In this document: piece by piece, positions 25,082 to 34,189 of the stretch
Layout: each line of letters starts with the position of its first letter
Position numbering within the stretch: position 1 is the stretch's first letter
DNA from: JAAYAN01 sp964437215
GTDB lineage: Bacteria; Bacteroidota; Ignavibacteria; Ignavibacteriales; Melioribacteraceae
Reading direction: 5' to 3'
Length of the DNA: 56,963 bases
NCBI GenBank assembly: GCA_964437215.1
Contig: CAYTFZ010000007.1
Span: forward strand, 1-56,963
Notes under the pieces: model-generated
Seen by the model: the letters and a program-made list of their open reading frames with translations, nothing else
Told to the model about the DNA's origin: nothing
The model's database searches: none
Position numbers and translations under genes: made by a program

Positions 25082-26072
25082 AAATAGAATTTTTAATGAA
25101 GATTCTTTAAATAATTCCATAAGCATGCCGGAAAAAATAAAATCATTATTCCGAAATCAGCTTAAAACTTGGAGCATGCTGCAAAACGGCGTTGAAAATC
25201 TTTCCCAAATTAAAATTAAAAAATTTATTATTGATGAAAGTGAAATTATTATCCAACTCAATCCCCAAAGGATAAAATCAACCACTGCCGAGATAAACAA
25301 AAAAAATAAAGATAACTCCGAATGTATTTTATGCATAGAGAAACTTCCTTCGGATCAAAAAGGACTTGTTCTGGACAAGCAGTTTCTAGTGCTTTGCAAT
25401 CCTTACCCAATCTTTAATTGGCATTTTACCATAGTAAATATCGCTCATATTCCTCAGCAGATTTCAGATTATTTCCCTGAAATGTTAGACATTGCCAAAT
25501 CAATTAGTCCCGATTTTTCTATATTTTACAACGGACCTCTTTGCGGAGCTTCCGTCCCCGATCATCTTCATTTTCAATTATGTGCACAAAATTTTGTCCC
25601 TTTAGAAAAAGAACACAACAAAAGTCTTGAAAAAGAGCAAATTCTCTTCACCGATAAAAATCTCTCTTTAACTTCATCAAATATTTCGGGAAGGAAATTT
25701 TTCACTTTTTCATCATCATCTAAAAATATTCTTTCGGATTCTTTTAATTATTTTTATGACGTCTTTGCCGGGATTAACATTTCTGCAGATGAACCGAAGA
25801 TGAACATCTTTTGCTGGTATGAAAAAAACAAATGGATTATAAAAATATTCCCACGACAAAATCACAGACCTTCCCAATATTATTATGAAGATGACAGGAA
25901 ATTAGTTGTAAGTCCGGCTTCTGTTGATCTTTGCGGAATTATGGTAACGCCTTCGGAAGAAACTTTTTTAAAAATTACGGCTGATGACATTAATGATATT
26001 TTTAAGCAGTCAAGCCTTTCGAATGAATACTTTGAATACCTTTTACATAAAATGAAAAACCGTTTGAAATAA
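25041..26072 (+). CDS. DUF4922 protein, GalT/HIT-superfamily nucleotidyl transferase or phosphorylase-like
   Basis: 343 residues. The active-site motif PDHLHFQ gives His175-x-His177-x-Gln179, matching the HxHxQ of galactose-1-phosphate uridylyltransferase, whose first-named His environment forms the nucleotidyl-enzyme. An upstream CILC (Cys95/Cys98) parallels the zinc CxxC of GalT. FNWHFTIVN near 125-133 is a typical HIT-fold strand. The family (PF16269) is related to GDP-hexose phosphorylases, so it may make or break an NDP-sugar for the adjoining glycosyltransferase. The start is uncertain: Met1 at 25041 overlaps the upstream gene, and the next good Met is at 25125. The gene ends directly against the convergent PP2C gene. 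Confidence 0.75.
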   Translation: MNLMLGKKKKTKFENRIFNEDSLNNSISMPEKIKSLFRNQLKTWSMLQNGVENLSQIKIKKFIIDESEIIIQLNPQRIKSTTAEINKKNKDNSECILCIEKLPSDQKGLVLDKQFLVLCNPYPIFNWHFTIVNIAHIPQQISDYFPEMLDIAKSISPDFSIFYNGPLCGASVPDHLHFQLCAQNFVPLEKEHNKSLEKEQILFTDKNLSLTSSNISGRKFFTFSSSSKNILSDSFNYFYDVFAGINISADEPKMNIFCWYEKNKWIIKIFPRQNHRPSQYYYEDDRKLVVSPASVDLCGIMVTPSEETFLKITADDINDIFKQSSLSNEYFEYLLHKMKNRLK

Positions 26073-27218
26073 TTACAACGCTTTGATTGTTATAACACTT
26101 ATATCATCATCAAATTTATTATTTGTATAACTAGAAATTTTTTCCTTAACAATTTCTACCGGATCTTGCGTTTCTTTAATTGTTTCTAAAACTTTTTTTA
26201 TTCCAGTTTCGCTGAATGAAACTCCTTCCGGATTCCGGCTGTCTGTAAGACCGTCGGTAAACATAATTACAAATTCACCTTTTTTTAATTCAATTTCAAT
26301 ATCGGAATAACTGCTCTCCTCCGAAAAACCCAGTAAAAGTCCATTTGATTGAACACTTTTTACTTCCCCTTTGGATGACCTGTATAGAACAGGTAAATCC
26401 CCTGCTCCGGCATATTTTATTATTTTACTATTTTCATCAACAACTATTAGCGATAGTGTTGTAAACACTTCCGATATTCTTTCGTCGTTATGAACTGCTT
26501 TATTAACCTCTTCCAGAATGCTGCTGGGCGAATTCCCCTTATTTGCCTGCACGGCAATTCTTATAGCGCTTCGGACGTATCCTGCGTAGGCTACAGCAAA
26601 ATACCAGGCTCCCCAGCGCTTTCCCATAACATCACCAAGAACTACGGCATATCTTGTATCATCAATTCTTATATAGTCTAAAAAATCACCGCCAGGAATA
26701 TTTTCGAAAGGATTATGCCAATGCTTAATAAAAAATCCATTTACTTCGGGATATTCATCGGGCACAACCTTAGTAGCCATATTATCCACAGCTTTGTTAA
26801 TTTCGCCAACTACTTTTTCGCGTTCTTTCCCTAAGCTTTTTAATATTGCGCTTATTTTTGCTATTACAATTTTAGGACTTGCCGTTTTAATAATATAATC
26901 TTCAATTCCTAGGTCATATCCGCCCAATATGTCATCCTCTTCGCCTTTTGCTGTGAGAAAAACAAAAGGAATTGCTTTAAGATCATTATCGGTAAGAAGA
27001 TTTTTCCTGAATTCAAATCCATCCATTTCAGGCATCATAATATCGCTTATTATAATATCGGGAACTATTTTCTTCGCCATTATTAGTCCTTCTTTACCGT
27101 TTATTGCATGATCGCAATTATAACCGGCTTTTACAAGATAAAGACTGAAAAGGCGCGCAATATTCTGCTCATCTTCTACAAGTAATACTTTAAATTTTTC
27201 AGAATTTTCGTTAGCCAT
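26073..27218 (-). CDS. Response regulator with PP2C-type (SpoIIE/RsbU) phosphatase domain
   Basis: 381 residues. The REC domain (about 8-128) has phospho-acceptor Asp59 in IISDIMMPEMDGFE, TAKG at 90-92 and Lys111. The C-terminal PP2C domain (about 165-380) shows GGDFLDYI, VVLGDVMGKRWGAWYFA, FTTLSLIVVDE, YAGAGDLPVLY, FTDGLTDS and KFDDDISVITI, the metal-binding Asp set of RsbU/SpoIIE phosphatases. Family members dephosphorylate STAS anti-sigma antagonists under control of REC phosphorylation. Three STAS proteins are encoded 5-8 kb away, which makes a partner-switch link likely but unproven. It lies 79 bases downstream of the NtrC-type gene and is probably in its operon. Confidence 0.9.
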   Translation of the reverse strand: MANENSEKFKVLLVEDEQNIARLFSLYLVKAGYNCDHAINGKEGLIMAKKIVPDIIISDIMMPEMDGFEFRKNLLTDNDLKAIPFVFLTAKGEEDDILGGYDLGIEDYIIKTASPKIVIAKISAILKSLGKEREKVVGEINKAVDNMATKVVPDEYPEVNGFFIKHWHNPFENIPGGDFLDYIRIDDTRYAVVLGDVMGKRWGAWYFAVAYAGYVRSAIRIAVQANKGNSPSSILEEVNKAVHNDERISEVFTTLSLIVVDENSKIIKYAGAGDLPVLYRSSKGEVKSVQSNGLLLGFSEESSYSDIEIELKKGEFVIMFTDGLTDSRNPEGVSFSETGIKKVLETIKETQDPVEIVKEKISSYTNNKFDDDISVITIKAL

Positions 27219-27297
27219 AAGAATCAGTATTATTTATTATCAATTGTCGAAATATTTTAGTTTCTTTTTATATTTTTAAATCACAATCATTTTATTG

Positions 27298-28677
27298 TTA
27301 TTTAGGAACTTCAATATTATATTTTTCAATCAGTCTGTAAAGTGTTGCCCTGCCTATCTGGAGCTGTTTTGCCGCTTCAACAATATTCGATTCGGTAATT
27401 TTTAATGCATGTTTAATTGCTTCCGATTTAAGAACTTCAAATGGAATTACAGGTGAATTTTCACTAAACATATTTTCGGCAGAATCCGGATAAATCCTCG
27501 GCTCATTAATTTTCATTTCTGCCGGCAGTTCGCTTTCAGTTATTTCATCGCTATCAGCTAATATTATACATCTCTCTATAGTATTTTCTAGTTCACGGAT
27601 ATTTCCTGGCCAGCTGAAATTGTAGAATAATTTTAATGATTTCTGATTAAGTCCTTTAATATTTCTGTTTAGCTTTTTATTAAATTTATCAATAAAATAT
27701 TCAATAAGAGGCAATATATCGCTTCTTCTTTCACGCAGCGGAGGAATATATATCGGGAAAGAGTTGAGCCTGTAGAATAAATCTTCCCTGAATTTCTTTT
27801 CTTCAACTTCTTTTTTAAGGTCTCTGTTTGTAGCAGAAATTATTCTTACATCCGATTTAATAAGTTCATTTCCACCAACTCTTTCAAATTCTTTATGCTG
27901 AATAACGCGCAATATTTTTGCCTGAACAGACATCTCAAGTTCGCCTATCTCGTCAAGAAATATTGTTCCGCCGTTGGCAAGTTCAAATTTCCCTTCCTTT
28001 GTTTTAATTGCGCTTGTGAATGACCCTTTTTCGTGTCCAAACAACTCGCTTTCAAGCAGCTCGCGCGGAATGGATGCACAATTTACTACAACAAGAGGGG
28101 AATCTTTGCGGTTTCCGTTATAATGAATTGCTCTTGCAACCAATTCTTTTCCGGTGCCGCTTTCGCCGTGAATCAGGACTGTAATATCATTATCCAACAC
28201 CTTGGATACCATTCTGAAAACATCCTGCATTTTTGAATCTTTCGAAATTATATTGTCGAAAGAATATTCTTTCTTATTTGTTTCTTTTAGAAGATTAATT
28301 TCACTTATCAGTTCGTAATTTTTCAACGCATTTTTTATTGCCGGCTCCAAACGGTTTGAATCTATCGGCTTTGGGAAATAATCGTAAGCGCCTAATCTTA
28401 TCGACTCAAGCGCTACATCAACACTTCCTTGCGCCGAAAGCATTATTACCGGTAAATCCGGTTTTTTCGATTTTATTTTTTTCAGAATTTCAATACCGCT
28501 TTCATCGGGCAGCATTATATCAAGCAAAATTAAGGACGGATTATCGAATAAGGAATTTAATGCATCAAGCCCGTTATCGAAAGTTTTAATATTATATCCC
28601 CATTTCTCTTTCACCCAAAACGATAATAATTTAAGAATCGAAGGTTCGTCATCAACAATAAAAATTAAATTTTCCAA
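27298..28677 (-). CDS. NtrC-family sigma-54-dependent response regulator with variant GAFTGA loop
   Basis: 459 residues: REC about 1-120 with Asp53, AAA+ about 141-380 with Walker A GESGTGKE (171-178) and Walker B GGTIFLDEIGE (236-246), and a Fis-type HTH at about 413-459 (IVEAAKQLQIGRATLYRLIEK). The loop that contacts sigma-54 reads GSFTSA (218-223) instead of GAFTGA, with two substitutions. The protein should bind enhancer DNA and activate sigma-54 promoters when phosphorylated, provided the variant loop still works. It is 12 bases downstream of a PAS histidine kinase, its likely cognate. No -24/-12 sequence was seen in the window. Confidence 0.93.
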   Translation of the reverse strand: MENLIFIVDDEPSILKLLSFWVKEKWGYNIKTFDNGLDALNSLFDNPSLILLDIMLPDESGIEILKKIKSKKPDLPVIMLSAQGSVDVALESIRLGAYDYFPKPIDSNRLEPAIKNALKNYELISEINLLKETNKKEYSFDNIISKDSKMQDVFRMVSKVLDNDITVLIHGESGTGKELVARAIHYNGNRKDSPLVVVNCASIPRELLESELFGHEKGSFTSAIKTKEGKFELANGGTIFLDEIGELEMSVQAKILRVIQHKEFERVGGNELIKSDVRIISATNRDLKKEVEEKKFREDLFYRLNSFPIYIPPLRERRSDILPLIEYFIDKFNKKLNRNIKGLNQKSLKLFYNFSWPGNIRELENTIERCIILADSDEITESELPAEMKINEPRIYPDSAENMFSENSPVIPFEVLKSEAIKHALKITESNIVEAAKQLQIGRATLYRLIEKYNIEVPK

Positions 28678-28689
28678 ATCTTATTCTTC

Positions 28690-30528
28690 CTATTTTTTTG
28701 GTAAGCGGATAATAAATGATGATCCTTTGTTTACTTCGCTTTTAACTCTTATAATTCCCTTGTGCATATCTATAATTTGTTTGGCAGTTACAAGTCCGAA
28801 TCCCGACGAAGGATTTTGGTAATTTGCTTGAATTTTGCTGAATTTCTGGAAAAGTTTTGGAATTTCAGTTTCGGCTATTCCAATTCCAGTATCAATAATT
28901 ATAACCTCAAACTCATTTAAGAAATCTTTTACTATTACATTTACCCTGCCGCCCTTACTATTAAATTTAATTGAATTAGATAATATTATACCGAATGCTT
29001 TTTTTATTTTCTCTTTATCTGCAGATATTAAGATTTCGGCTTCAGGAATTTCGGTATTTACCCGGATTTCTTTCTTATCAGCCTGAGGGATATATTCTTT
29101 AATTAAATCTTTAATAAATAAAACCAAATCGAATTCCTCAGCTACTAAAGCATCTTCAAGATTTTCGAGTTTTGAAAAATCTAAAATATCATTAACAAGT
29201 TTGGCAAGTCTTTTTCCTTCATTTAAAATAATTGAACTGAATTCTTGTATCATTTCATGCGGAAGTGTGTTATCGCTGTTTATTGTTTCGGCAAACCCAA
29301 CTATTGAAGCAAGCGGAGTCCGTAATTCGTGGGAAATATTCGATATAAACTCATTTTTTAATTTGTTAATTTCTTCAATAACATTTACCTGTTCGCGGGC
29401 TCTGTCTTTTTCAATTGATATAAGTCTGTTTGATTCTATTAACTTCGAATTCAGCCTGTTAATTTTTTCTTCCAGAATTTTAATTTTCGATAAATCTTTA
29501 GCAAATCCTAAAAAACCAGTAACTCTATTATTTGAATAAACAGGATTTCCAAAAATCTGAAATACAGTTTTATTTGAATAACAATCAATCAGATTAGCTT
29601 CGAAAGGCAGATGTTTTCGCGAGGAAAGAATATTTTGAAATGTAAGGGCTATTTCAGCTTTATCATCATCACTTACAAATTCCAAAAAATGCTTTCCTAT
29701 CATTTCTTCCGCTTTATAACCCAGTAAATGCGCTCCGTTTGTGTTTACAGCTTGAAAATATCCGTTTTTATTTAAGAAAAAAGCAAGATTATCGTATGCT
29801 TCAACTAATTGGGAAAATTTTTCTGTAAATTCATCCTCGTTACCTGAGTTGTTTTTTTCCGGAAAGAAAAAATCGATTACTAAATCGTCCTCTTTAATTA
29901 AATGCGAAGTAACTTTAAAAACAGTTCCATCATTCCTTTTTACAAAAATCCTTTCGGATTTCTCTTCAGCAACTGCTTCCGGAACAAATTTTCCAGATGT
30001 ATCAGATGATCCTGTATCAAAAACATTTAAATAATACTCATTTATGTTTTTAAATATTTCATAATTTGAATTTAAGAAACCGGCAGCTTCCGAATTTCCG
30101 TATATAAAGCGCCCTGATGTATCTTTGATAATTACAGGAATGCCAATATAATCAGCAAATTTATTCTTTTCGGATTGTAATAAGAATTGTCCGTAAAAAT
30201 TTAATTCATCTCGATATTTTCCGGCAGTTTCTTCAAATTTAACCTTATCTGGAATTTTGTCATTCTTAAATAATCCATAAACAAAATCTTTACTTTCAAT
30301 AAAAATAAAATTCCCTGTTTTCTGAAAAATAAAATCTGTTAAAAAAGTTTCCCCCTTTTTATAACCGGAAGATCGGAAGAATGAGTCGGGAAATCCAGCA
30401 AGACAAACTAACCCATTTGTAATTTTGTTGAAAAATATTATCCCGTCAGTTGAAGTTTCAACAAGTATTCGGCTTAAAATATTATAAAAGTGGTTTTTCA
30501 TAATCCGGTTTTCACACAAATAATACAT
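28690..30528 (-). CDS. Cytoplasmic PAS histidine kinase
   Basis: 612 residues, no TM segment. PAS domains lie at about 120-225 (IPVIIKDTSGRFIYGNSEA) and 240-350 (DNLAFFLNKNGYFQAVNTNG). A coiled coil at about 350-395 links to HisKA with His400 in FISNISHELRTPLASI and HATPase_c with IIIDTGIGI and SSGFGLVTAKQI to the C-terminus. Residues 1-110 are an extra N-terminal domain of unknown fold. It probably phosphorylates the NtrC-type regulator 12 bases downstream. An alternative start at 30501 (MKNHFYNI) would drop nine residues that look non-conserved, so the N-terminus is uncertain. The cue is presumably internal (redox, metabolite or oxygen), since there is no extracytoplasmic sensor. Confidence 0.9.
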   Translation of the reverse strand: MYYLCENRIMKNHFYNILSRILVETSTDGIIFFNKITNGLVCLAGFPDSFFRSSGYKKGETFLTDFIFQKTGNFIFIESKDFVYGLFKNDKIPDKVKFEETAGKYRDELNFYGQFLLQSEKNKFADYIGIPVIIKDTSGRFIYGNSEAAGFLNSNYEIFKNINEYYLNVFDTGSSDTSGKFVPEAVAEEKSERIFVKRNDGTVFKVTSHLIKEDDLVIDFFFPEKNNSGNEDEFTEKFSQLVEAYDNLAFFLNKNGYFQAVNTNGAHLLGYKAEEMIGKHFLEFVSDDDKAEIALTFQNILSSRKHLPFEANLIDCYSNKTVFQIFGNPVYSNNRVTGFLGFAKDLSKIKILEEKINRLNSKLIESNRLISIEKDRAREQVNVIEEINKLKNEFISNISHELRTPLASIVGFAETINSDNTLPHEMIQEFSSIILNEGKRLAKLVNDILDFSKLENLEDALVAEEFDLVLFIKDLIKEYIPQADKKEIRVNTEIPEAEILISADKEKIKKAFGIILSNSIKFNSKGGRVNVIVKDFLNEFEVIIIDTGIGIAETEIPKLFQKFSKIQANYQNPSSGFGLVTAKQIIDMHKGIIRVKSEVNKGSSFIIRLPKK

Positions 30529-30627
30529 TTAAATATAAATATTATTACCCTAAAAATATCTTATTATTATTATCATTTTACAAGATAATCGTAAGATTTT
30601 TACCCGAACTTTTTAAGTTTTGTTTGT

Positions 30628-30635
30628 TATGTTTG
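30628..30635 (+). promoter_or_regulatory. Putative -7 box (TAnnTTTG) of the U32 gene
   Basis: TATGTTTG, 25 bases before the GTG start at 30661. AAAGGAT, 7-13 bases upstream of the GTG, provides the ribosome binding site and supports that start. Confidence 0.45.
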
Positions 30636-30660
30636 TACAAAAGATTTTAAAGGATAGTAC

Positions 30661-31878
30661 GTGATTAAAAAAAGACCCGAATTGCTTGCCCCTGCTGGTA
30701 ATATGAAAATGATTTGGGCTGCAATAAATAATGGCGCCGATGCTGTTTACTTTGGACTTGAAAGTTTGAATATGAGAGCAAAAGCAAATAATTTTTCTTT
30801 AGAAAACCTTGATGAAATTGTAAAAATATGCCACAATAATAATGTAGCTGCTCATTTAACAATAAATTCAATTATATATCAAAATGAAATAGCCGAACTT
30901 GACCGATACCTGAAGAAGGCAAAAGAAGCCGAAATTGATATGATTATCTGCTGGGATATGGCTGTAATTTCAAAATGTATCGAATACAAAATCCCTTTCT
31001 GCATCAGCACACAGGCATCGGTATCTAATTCTGCGGCAGCTCGATTTTTTAAAAATTTAGGAGCTAAAAGAATTGTTTTGGCACGCGAATGCACACTCGA
31101 AAATATTATTGAAATAAAACAAAATGTTGATATTGAAATCGAAACTTTTATTCATGGAGCAATGTGTCTTGCAATAAGCGGAAGATGTTTGTTAAGCCAC
31201 CATGCTTTCGGAAAAAGCGCTAACAGAGGCGAATGCATTCAGCCTTGCCGTCGAGAATATGAGATAATCGATAAAGACGATAATTATTCTCTTGTGCTTG
31301 GTAACGACTATGTTTTATCTCCGAATGATCTTTGCTCCATTGGATTTATAGACAAGCTAATTGATGCAAATATTGATTCCTTTAAAATTGAAGGCAGAAA
31401 AAGAAGTCCCGAATATGTAGCCAAAGTTGTTTCAGTCTATAAAGAATCTATAAATCTTCATTTAGCAGGCCAGCTTACGGAAGAACGAAAGAATGAATTT
31501 GAAAATGAATTACAAAAAGTTTACAACAGAGGGTTTTCATCAGGTTTTTATTTCGGAAAACCTGCAAGCGACAAATATGCTAAAAAATACGGCAGTGAAG
31601 CTACAACGCGAAAAGAATATTCCGCTAAAGTTATTAATTATTTTAAAAAGACAAACATTGCTCATATTAAAATTGAAAGCAAAGGAATTAAAAGCGGAGA
31701 AATAATATATATAATCGGAAACACTACCGGTGCAATTGAATTAAAATTACCTCAGTTAAAAAAGGACGATCAATTTATTAGTGAAGCTAATAAAGGTGAC
31801 GAAGTTACTTTTTATTGCAGTAATATTTTGAAACCGGGCGATGAAATTTATAAAATTATTTCGCTACAGCCGCAGTAA
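30661..31878 (+). CDS. trhP: U32-family protein, TrhP/YegQ-like tRNA hydroxylation enzyme
   Basis: 405 residues from a GTG start. The U32 hallmark is intact: PELLAPAGNMKMIWAAINNGADAVYFGL at the N-terminus (TIM-barrel start), then FIHGAMCLAISGRCLLSHHA, SANRGECIQPCRREY with clustered Cys, and SFKIEGRKRSPEYVAKV. Although annotated as peptidases historically, YegQ-type members (TrhP) perform prephenate-dependent 5-hydroxylation of tRNA wobble uridine (family knowledge). The C-terminal beta domain (about 310-405) is present. Paralogue RlhA, which modifies rRNA, is longer, so TrhP is preferred. Its 3' end overlaps the convergent STAS gene by 23 bases. Confidence 0.82.
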   Translation: MIKKRPELLAPAGNMKMIWAAINNGADAVYFGLESLNMRAKANNFSLENLDEIVKICHNNNVAAHLTINSIIYQNEIAELDRYLKKAKEAEIDMIICWDMAVISKCIEYKIPFCISTQASVSNSAAARFFKNLGAKRIVLARECTLENIIEIKQNVDIEIETFIHGAMCLAISGRCLLSHHAFGKSANRGECIQPCRREYEIIDKDDNYSLVLGNDYVLSPNDLCSIGFIDKLIDANIDSFKIEGRKRSPEYVAKVVSVYKESINLHLAGQLTEERKNEFENELQKVYNRGFSSGFYFGKPASDKYAKKYGSEATTRKEYSAKVINYFKKTNIAHIKIESKGIKSGEIIYIIGNTTGAIELKLPQLKKDDQFISEANKGDEVTFYCSNILKPGDEIYKIISLQPQ

Positions 31879-32209
31879 ATCCTTTTTTTGCTTCTCTAAA
31901 ACTTTTAAAAATAGGGAACACTTTATCCATGCGGGTCAGCACAAATATTGATGAAGGGGCATCCTTGCTTACAACAAGCCTTAATTGTCCTTCATTTTTT
32001 GAAAGCATCTTCAGCGAGGCAACTAAAACACCTAGGAAAGTTGAATCAATAAATTGAGTATGGGATAAATCGACAATTATATTCTTTTCCCCATTTTCAA
32101 TTACATTTGATAAAAATTGTTTAAACCCAACAGCATCTTCAATAGTTGCACGGTTTAGGAAAACAGTAACTGTACTGTAATTTTTTGACTTTGCTACTTC
32201 GTAAACCAT
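31856..32209 (-). CDS. STAS-domain protein (anti-sigma antagonist type), paralogue 1
   Basis: 117 residues, a single STAS domain. IIVDLSHTQFIDSTFLGVLVASLKMLS is the phospho-site region: the DST at about 58-60 lies where SpoIIAA and RsbV are phosphorylated. The following residue is Phe where classical antagonists have Gly. It should be soluble and act by protein-protein contact. It is the last gene of the STAS/CheW/ATPase run, and its final 23 bases overlap the U32 gene on the other strand. No anti-sigma kinase is encoded nearby. Confidence 0.85.
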   Translation of the reverse strand: MVYEVAKSKNYSTVTVFLNRATIEDAVGFKQFLSNVIENGEKNIIVDLSHTQFIDSTFLGVLVASLKMLSKNEGQLRLVVSKDAPSSIFVLTRMDKVFPIFKSFREAKKGFTAAVAK

Positions 32210-32316
32210 CTCACATCCAATTTTTTTAACTATATTATCGGAAATTTTTAACTTAGTTAAATGTAAACAACATTATTTTTTTTTGATGTGATTTAAATTT
32301 TAATTGGGATAACTTT

Positions 32317-32676
32317 TTATAAATTTTCAGTCATATTTGTACTAAAACTTTCAACAGCTTCATCCAAGTCAGTAAATATTTTAAATACTTTATCCATTCT
32401 TGTTTGACCAAAAATAACTGAATGCGCCTGATTATCATATACAAGTTTTAAATCACCGCCTGCTGCCATCACTTTTTTTAATGAAGCAACCAAGGCACCT
32501 AAAAATGTTGAATCAATAAAATCGCATGGACTGAGGTCAACAATTATTTTTGTAGCACCAGCTTCAATTTCACCCATAATATATTCTTTGAATTTTAAGG
32601 CTTTGTCTAAAGTAGCCCTGCTTAAAAATATAGTTATTATTGTTACATCATTTCGGTGTTTCGTTTCGTATGCCAT
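32317..32676 (-). CDS. STAS-domain protein (anti-sigma antagonist type), paralogue 2
   Basis: 119 residues. SPCDFIDSTFLGALVASLKKVM and FGQTRMDKVFKIFTDLDEAV are nearly the same as in the two neighbouring STAS genes, so the three arose by local duplication. DST is kept at the usual phospho-site. It is separated from its downstream paralogue by 107 bases and from the long acidic one by 46 bases. The role is inferred as a phosphorylation-controlled switch partner, perhaps with the acidic STAS protein or the CheW-like protein. Confidence 0.85.
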   Translation of the reverse strand: MAYETKHRNDVTIITIFLSRATLDKALKFKEYIMGEIEAGATKIIVDLSPCDFIDSTFLGALVASLKKVMAAGGDLKLVYDNQAHSVIFGQTRMDKVFKIFTDLDEAVESFSTNMTENL

Positions 32677-32722
32677 GTATTTTCCTAATTAATCAACATT
32701 CAACTTAAATAATTATCTTGAA

Positions 32723-34189
32723 TTACTCTTTAAAGCTGGTAATTGCCTCATTTAAGTCTTGATAAATTTTAAATATTTTATCCATTCCGGCAATTATGAA
32801 AAGCATTGATATCATTTTCTGATTACATACTAACCGTAATTCGCCTTTTTTAGCTGTTATTTTTTTCAGAGAAGCAACCAAGGCTCCTAAAAATGTGGAA
32901 TCTATATAATCCGTTTCACTTAGGTCAACAATAATTTTCTTTGCATTTGTATTTATTGTTGTCATCATATATTCCTTAAATTCCAAAGCATCTTCAACGG
33001 TACTTGTATCCAGGTTTACTGAAATAATTGTAATATCTGAATACATAGATTTATTGAATTTTGCATTTTTACTTCCGCTGAATGAGAATTCTTCGATGTT
33101 TAATTCTTCAAGTTCTTTCTGCAGTGCAAGACGTGCTTCTTCTTTATCTATTTCAGGTGAATGGACTTCAACTTCCGGTTCCTTTTCAATTACAACAGGC
33201 ACTTCTTCTTTTGGAGCAACACTTTTTGGTTTTTCTAATTCAGGTTTAATTTTCGGAATTTCAATTTTTAGATCAGTTTCAACTTCCTTTTTGTTTATAA
33301 AATCATCTTTCGAAAAGTCTTCTTTTTCTTCACTTTCAAAAGATGATGTCGAAAACTCAACAACTTCCGATGAGCCGGTAAAAAATTCTTCCGATTCAGC
33401 CGTTTCAATTTCATCTTCTATAACAGATTGAGCAATTTCTTCTTCCTGAATTTCTTCTGCTTCGGATTCAACTTTAGTTTCTTCTGGTTCTTCTTCAATA
33501 ACTGGTTGACTTTCTTCAACCGGAATTGGTTTAACAGGTTTTTCTTCAACAACTGGAACAGCTATATCAAGAGTGTCTGAGTAAAAATCAGGTATCGAAG
33601 CATCTTCTGTAGCTCCAAAATAATCACCATATCCAACATCGTTTGATATTGTATAAATTGTATCAACTTTTAAGTCCAAGCCAGACTCATCAGTTACTTC
33701 AGGTAATTCTAACGCCTTTTCTTCATTTTTTTCAACTTTATTTTCTACAACTGGTTTTTCTTTAGGAATAAAAGATTCTGCTTTCTTTATTTCAGGAAGT
33801 TTCAATTCTGGTTTTTTAACTTCCTCTTCTTCCTCAACTTCCGGTAAAAGTTTATGTGTAGATAAAGGCTTTTTCCTTATAAACAAAGGAGCTGGTTTAT
33901 GTTCTTCTTTCTCTTCAAATTTTTCCGAAGATTTAAGTTCTTCTTTTTCTTCTTCAGCTTCTTTTTCTTTATTTTGCAAAAATTTAAAAGTCTTTAAAAT
34001 TTTAGAATCTGACGATTCTTTTGGGGATTCAATTGATTCTGCAACCGGAGCTATTTCTTCCGGTTCAATTTCATCTTCTTCTCCTTTGGACTTAAATTTC
34101 AACTTGGCTTTTGGTTTTTCATCCGATTTTGCAAATCGAGATGAAATTTCGTATCGCCTTCCGTGTTGTGTCTGATTATGAAATTTCAT
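32723..34189 (-). CDS. STAS protein with a 380-residue acidic disordered N-terminal region, paralogue 3
   Basis: 488 residues. Residues 1-35 are basic (QHGRRYEISSRFAK), followed by a long Glu/Pro/Lys/Ser-rich, probably disordered region to about 381, with few hydrophobics and many EE runs. The C-terminal 107 residues are a STAS domain with TDYIDSTFLGALVASLKKIT and AGMDKIFKIYQDLNEAI, closely matching the short paralogues. The acidic region may be a tether or a binding platform. Nothing like it is expected in RsbV-type proteins. It is preceded by a 352-base spacer, so it may have its own promoter distinct from the CheW/ATPase pair. Confidence 0.85.
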   Translation of the reverse strand: MKFHNQTQHGRRYEISSRFAKSDEKPKAKLKFKSKGEEDEIEPEEIAPVAESIESPKESSDSKILKTFKFLQNKEKEAEEEKEELKSSEKFEEKEEHKPAPLFIRKKPLSTHKLLPEVEEEEEVKKPELKLPEIKKAESFIPKEKPVVENKVEKNEEKALELPEVTDESGLDLKVDTIYTISNDVGYGDYFGATEDASIPDFYSDTLDIAVPVVEEKPVKPIPVEESQPVIEEEPEETKVESEAEEIQEEEIAQSVIEDEIETAESEEFFTGSSEVVEFSTSSFESEEKEDFSKDDFINKKEVETDLKIEIPKIKPELEKPKSVAPKEEVPVVIEKEPEVEVHSPEIDKEEARLALQKELEELNIEEFSFSGSKNAKFNKSMYSDITIISVNLDTSTVEDALEFKEYMMTTINTNAKKIIVDLSETDYIDSTFLGALVASLKKITAKKGELRLVCNQKMISMLFIIAGMDKIFKIYQDLNEAITSFKE

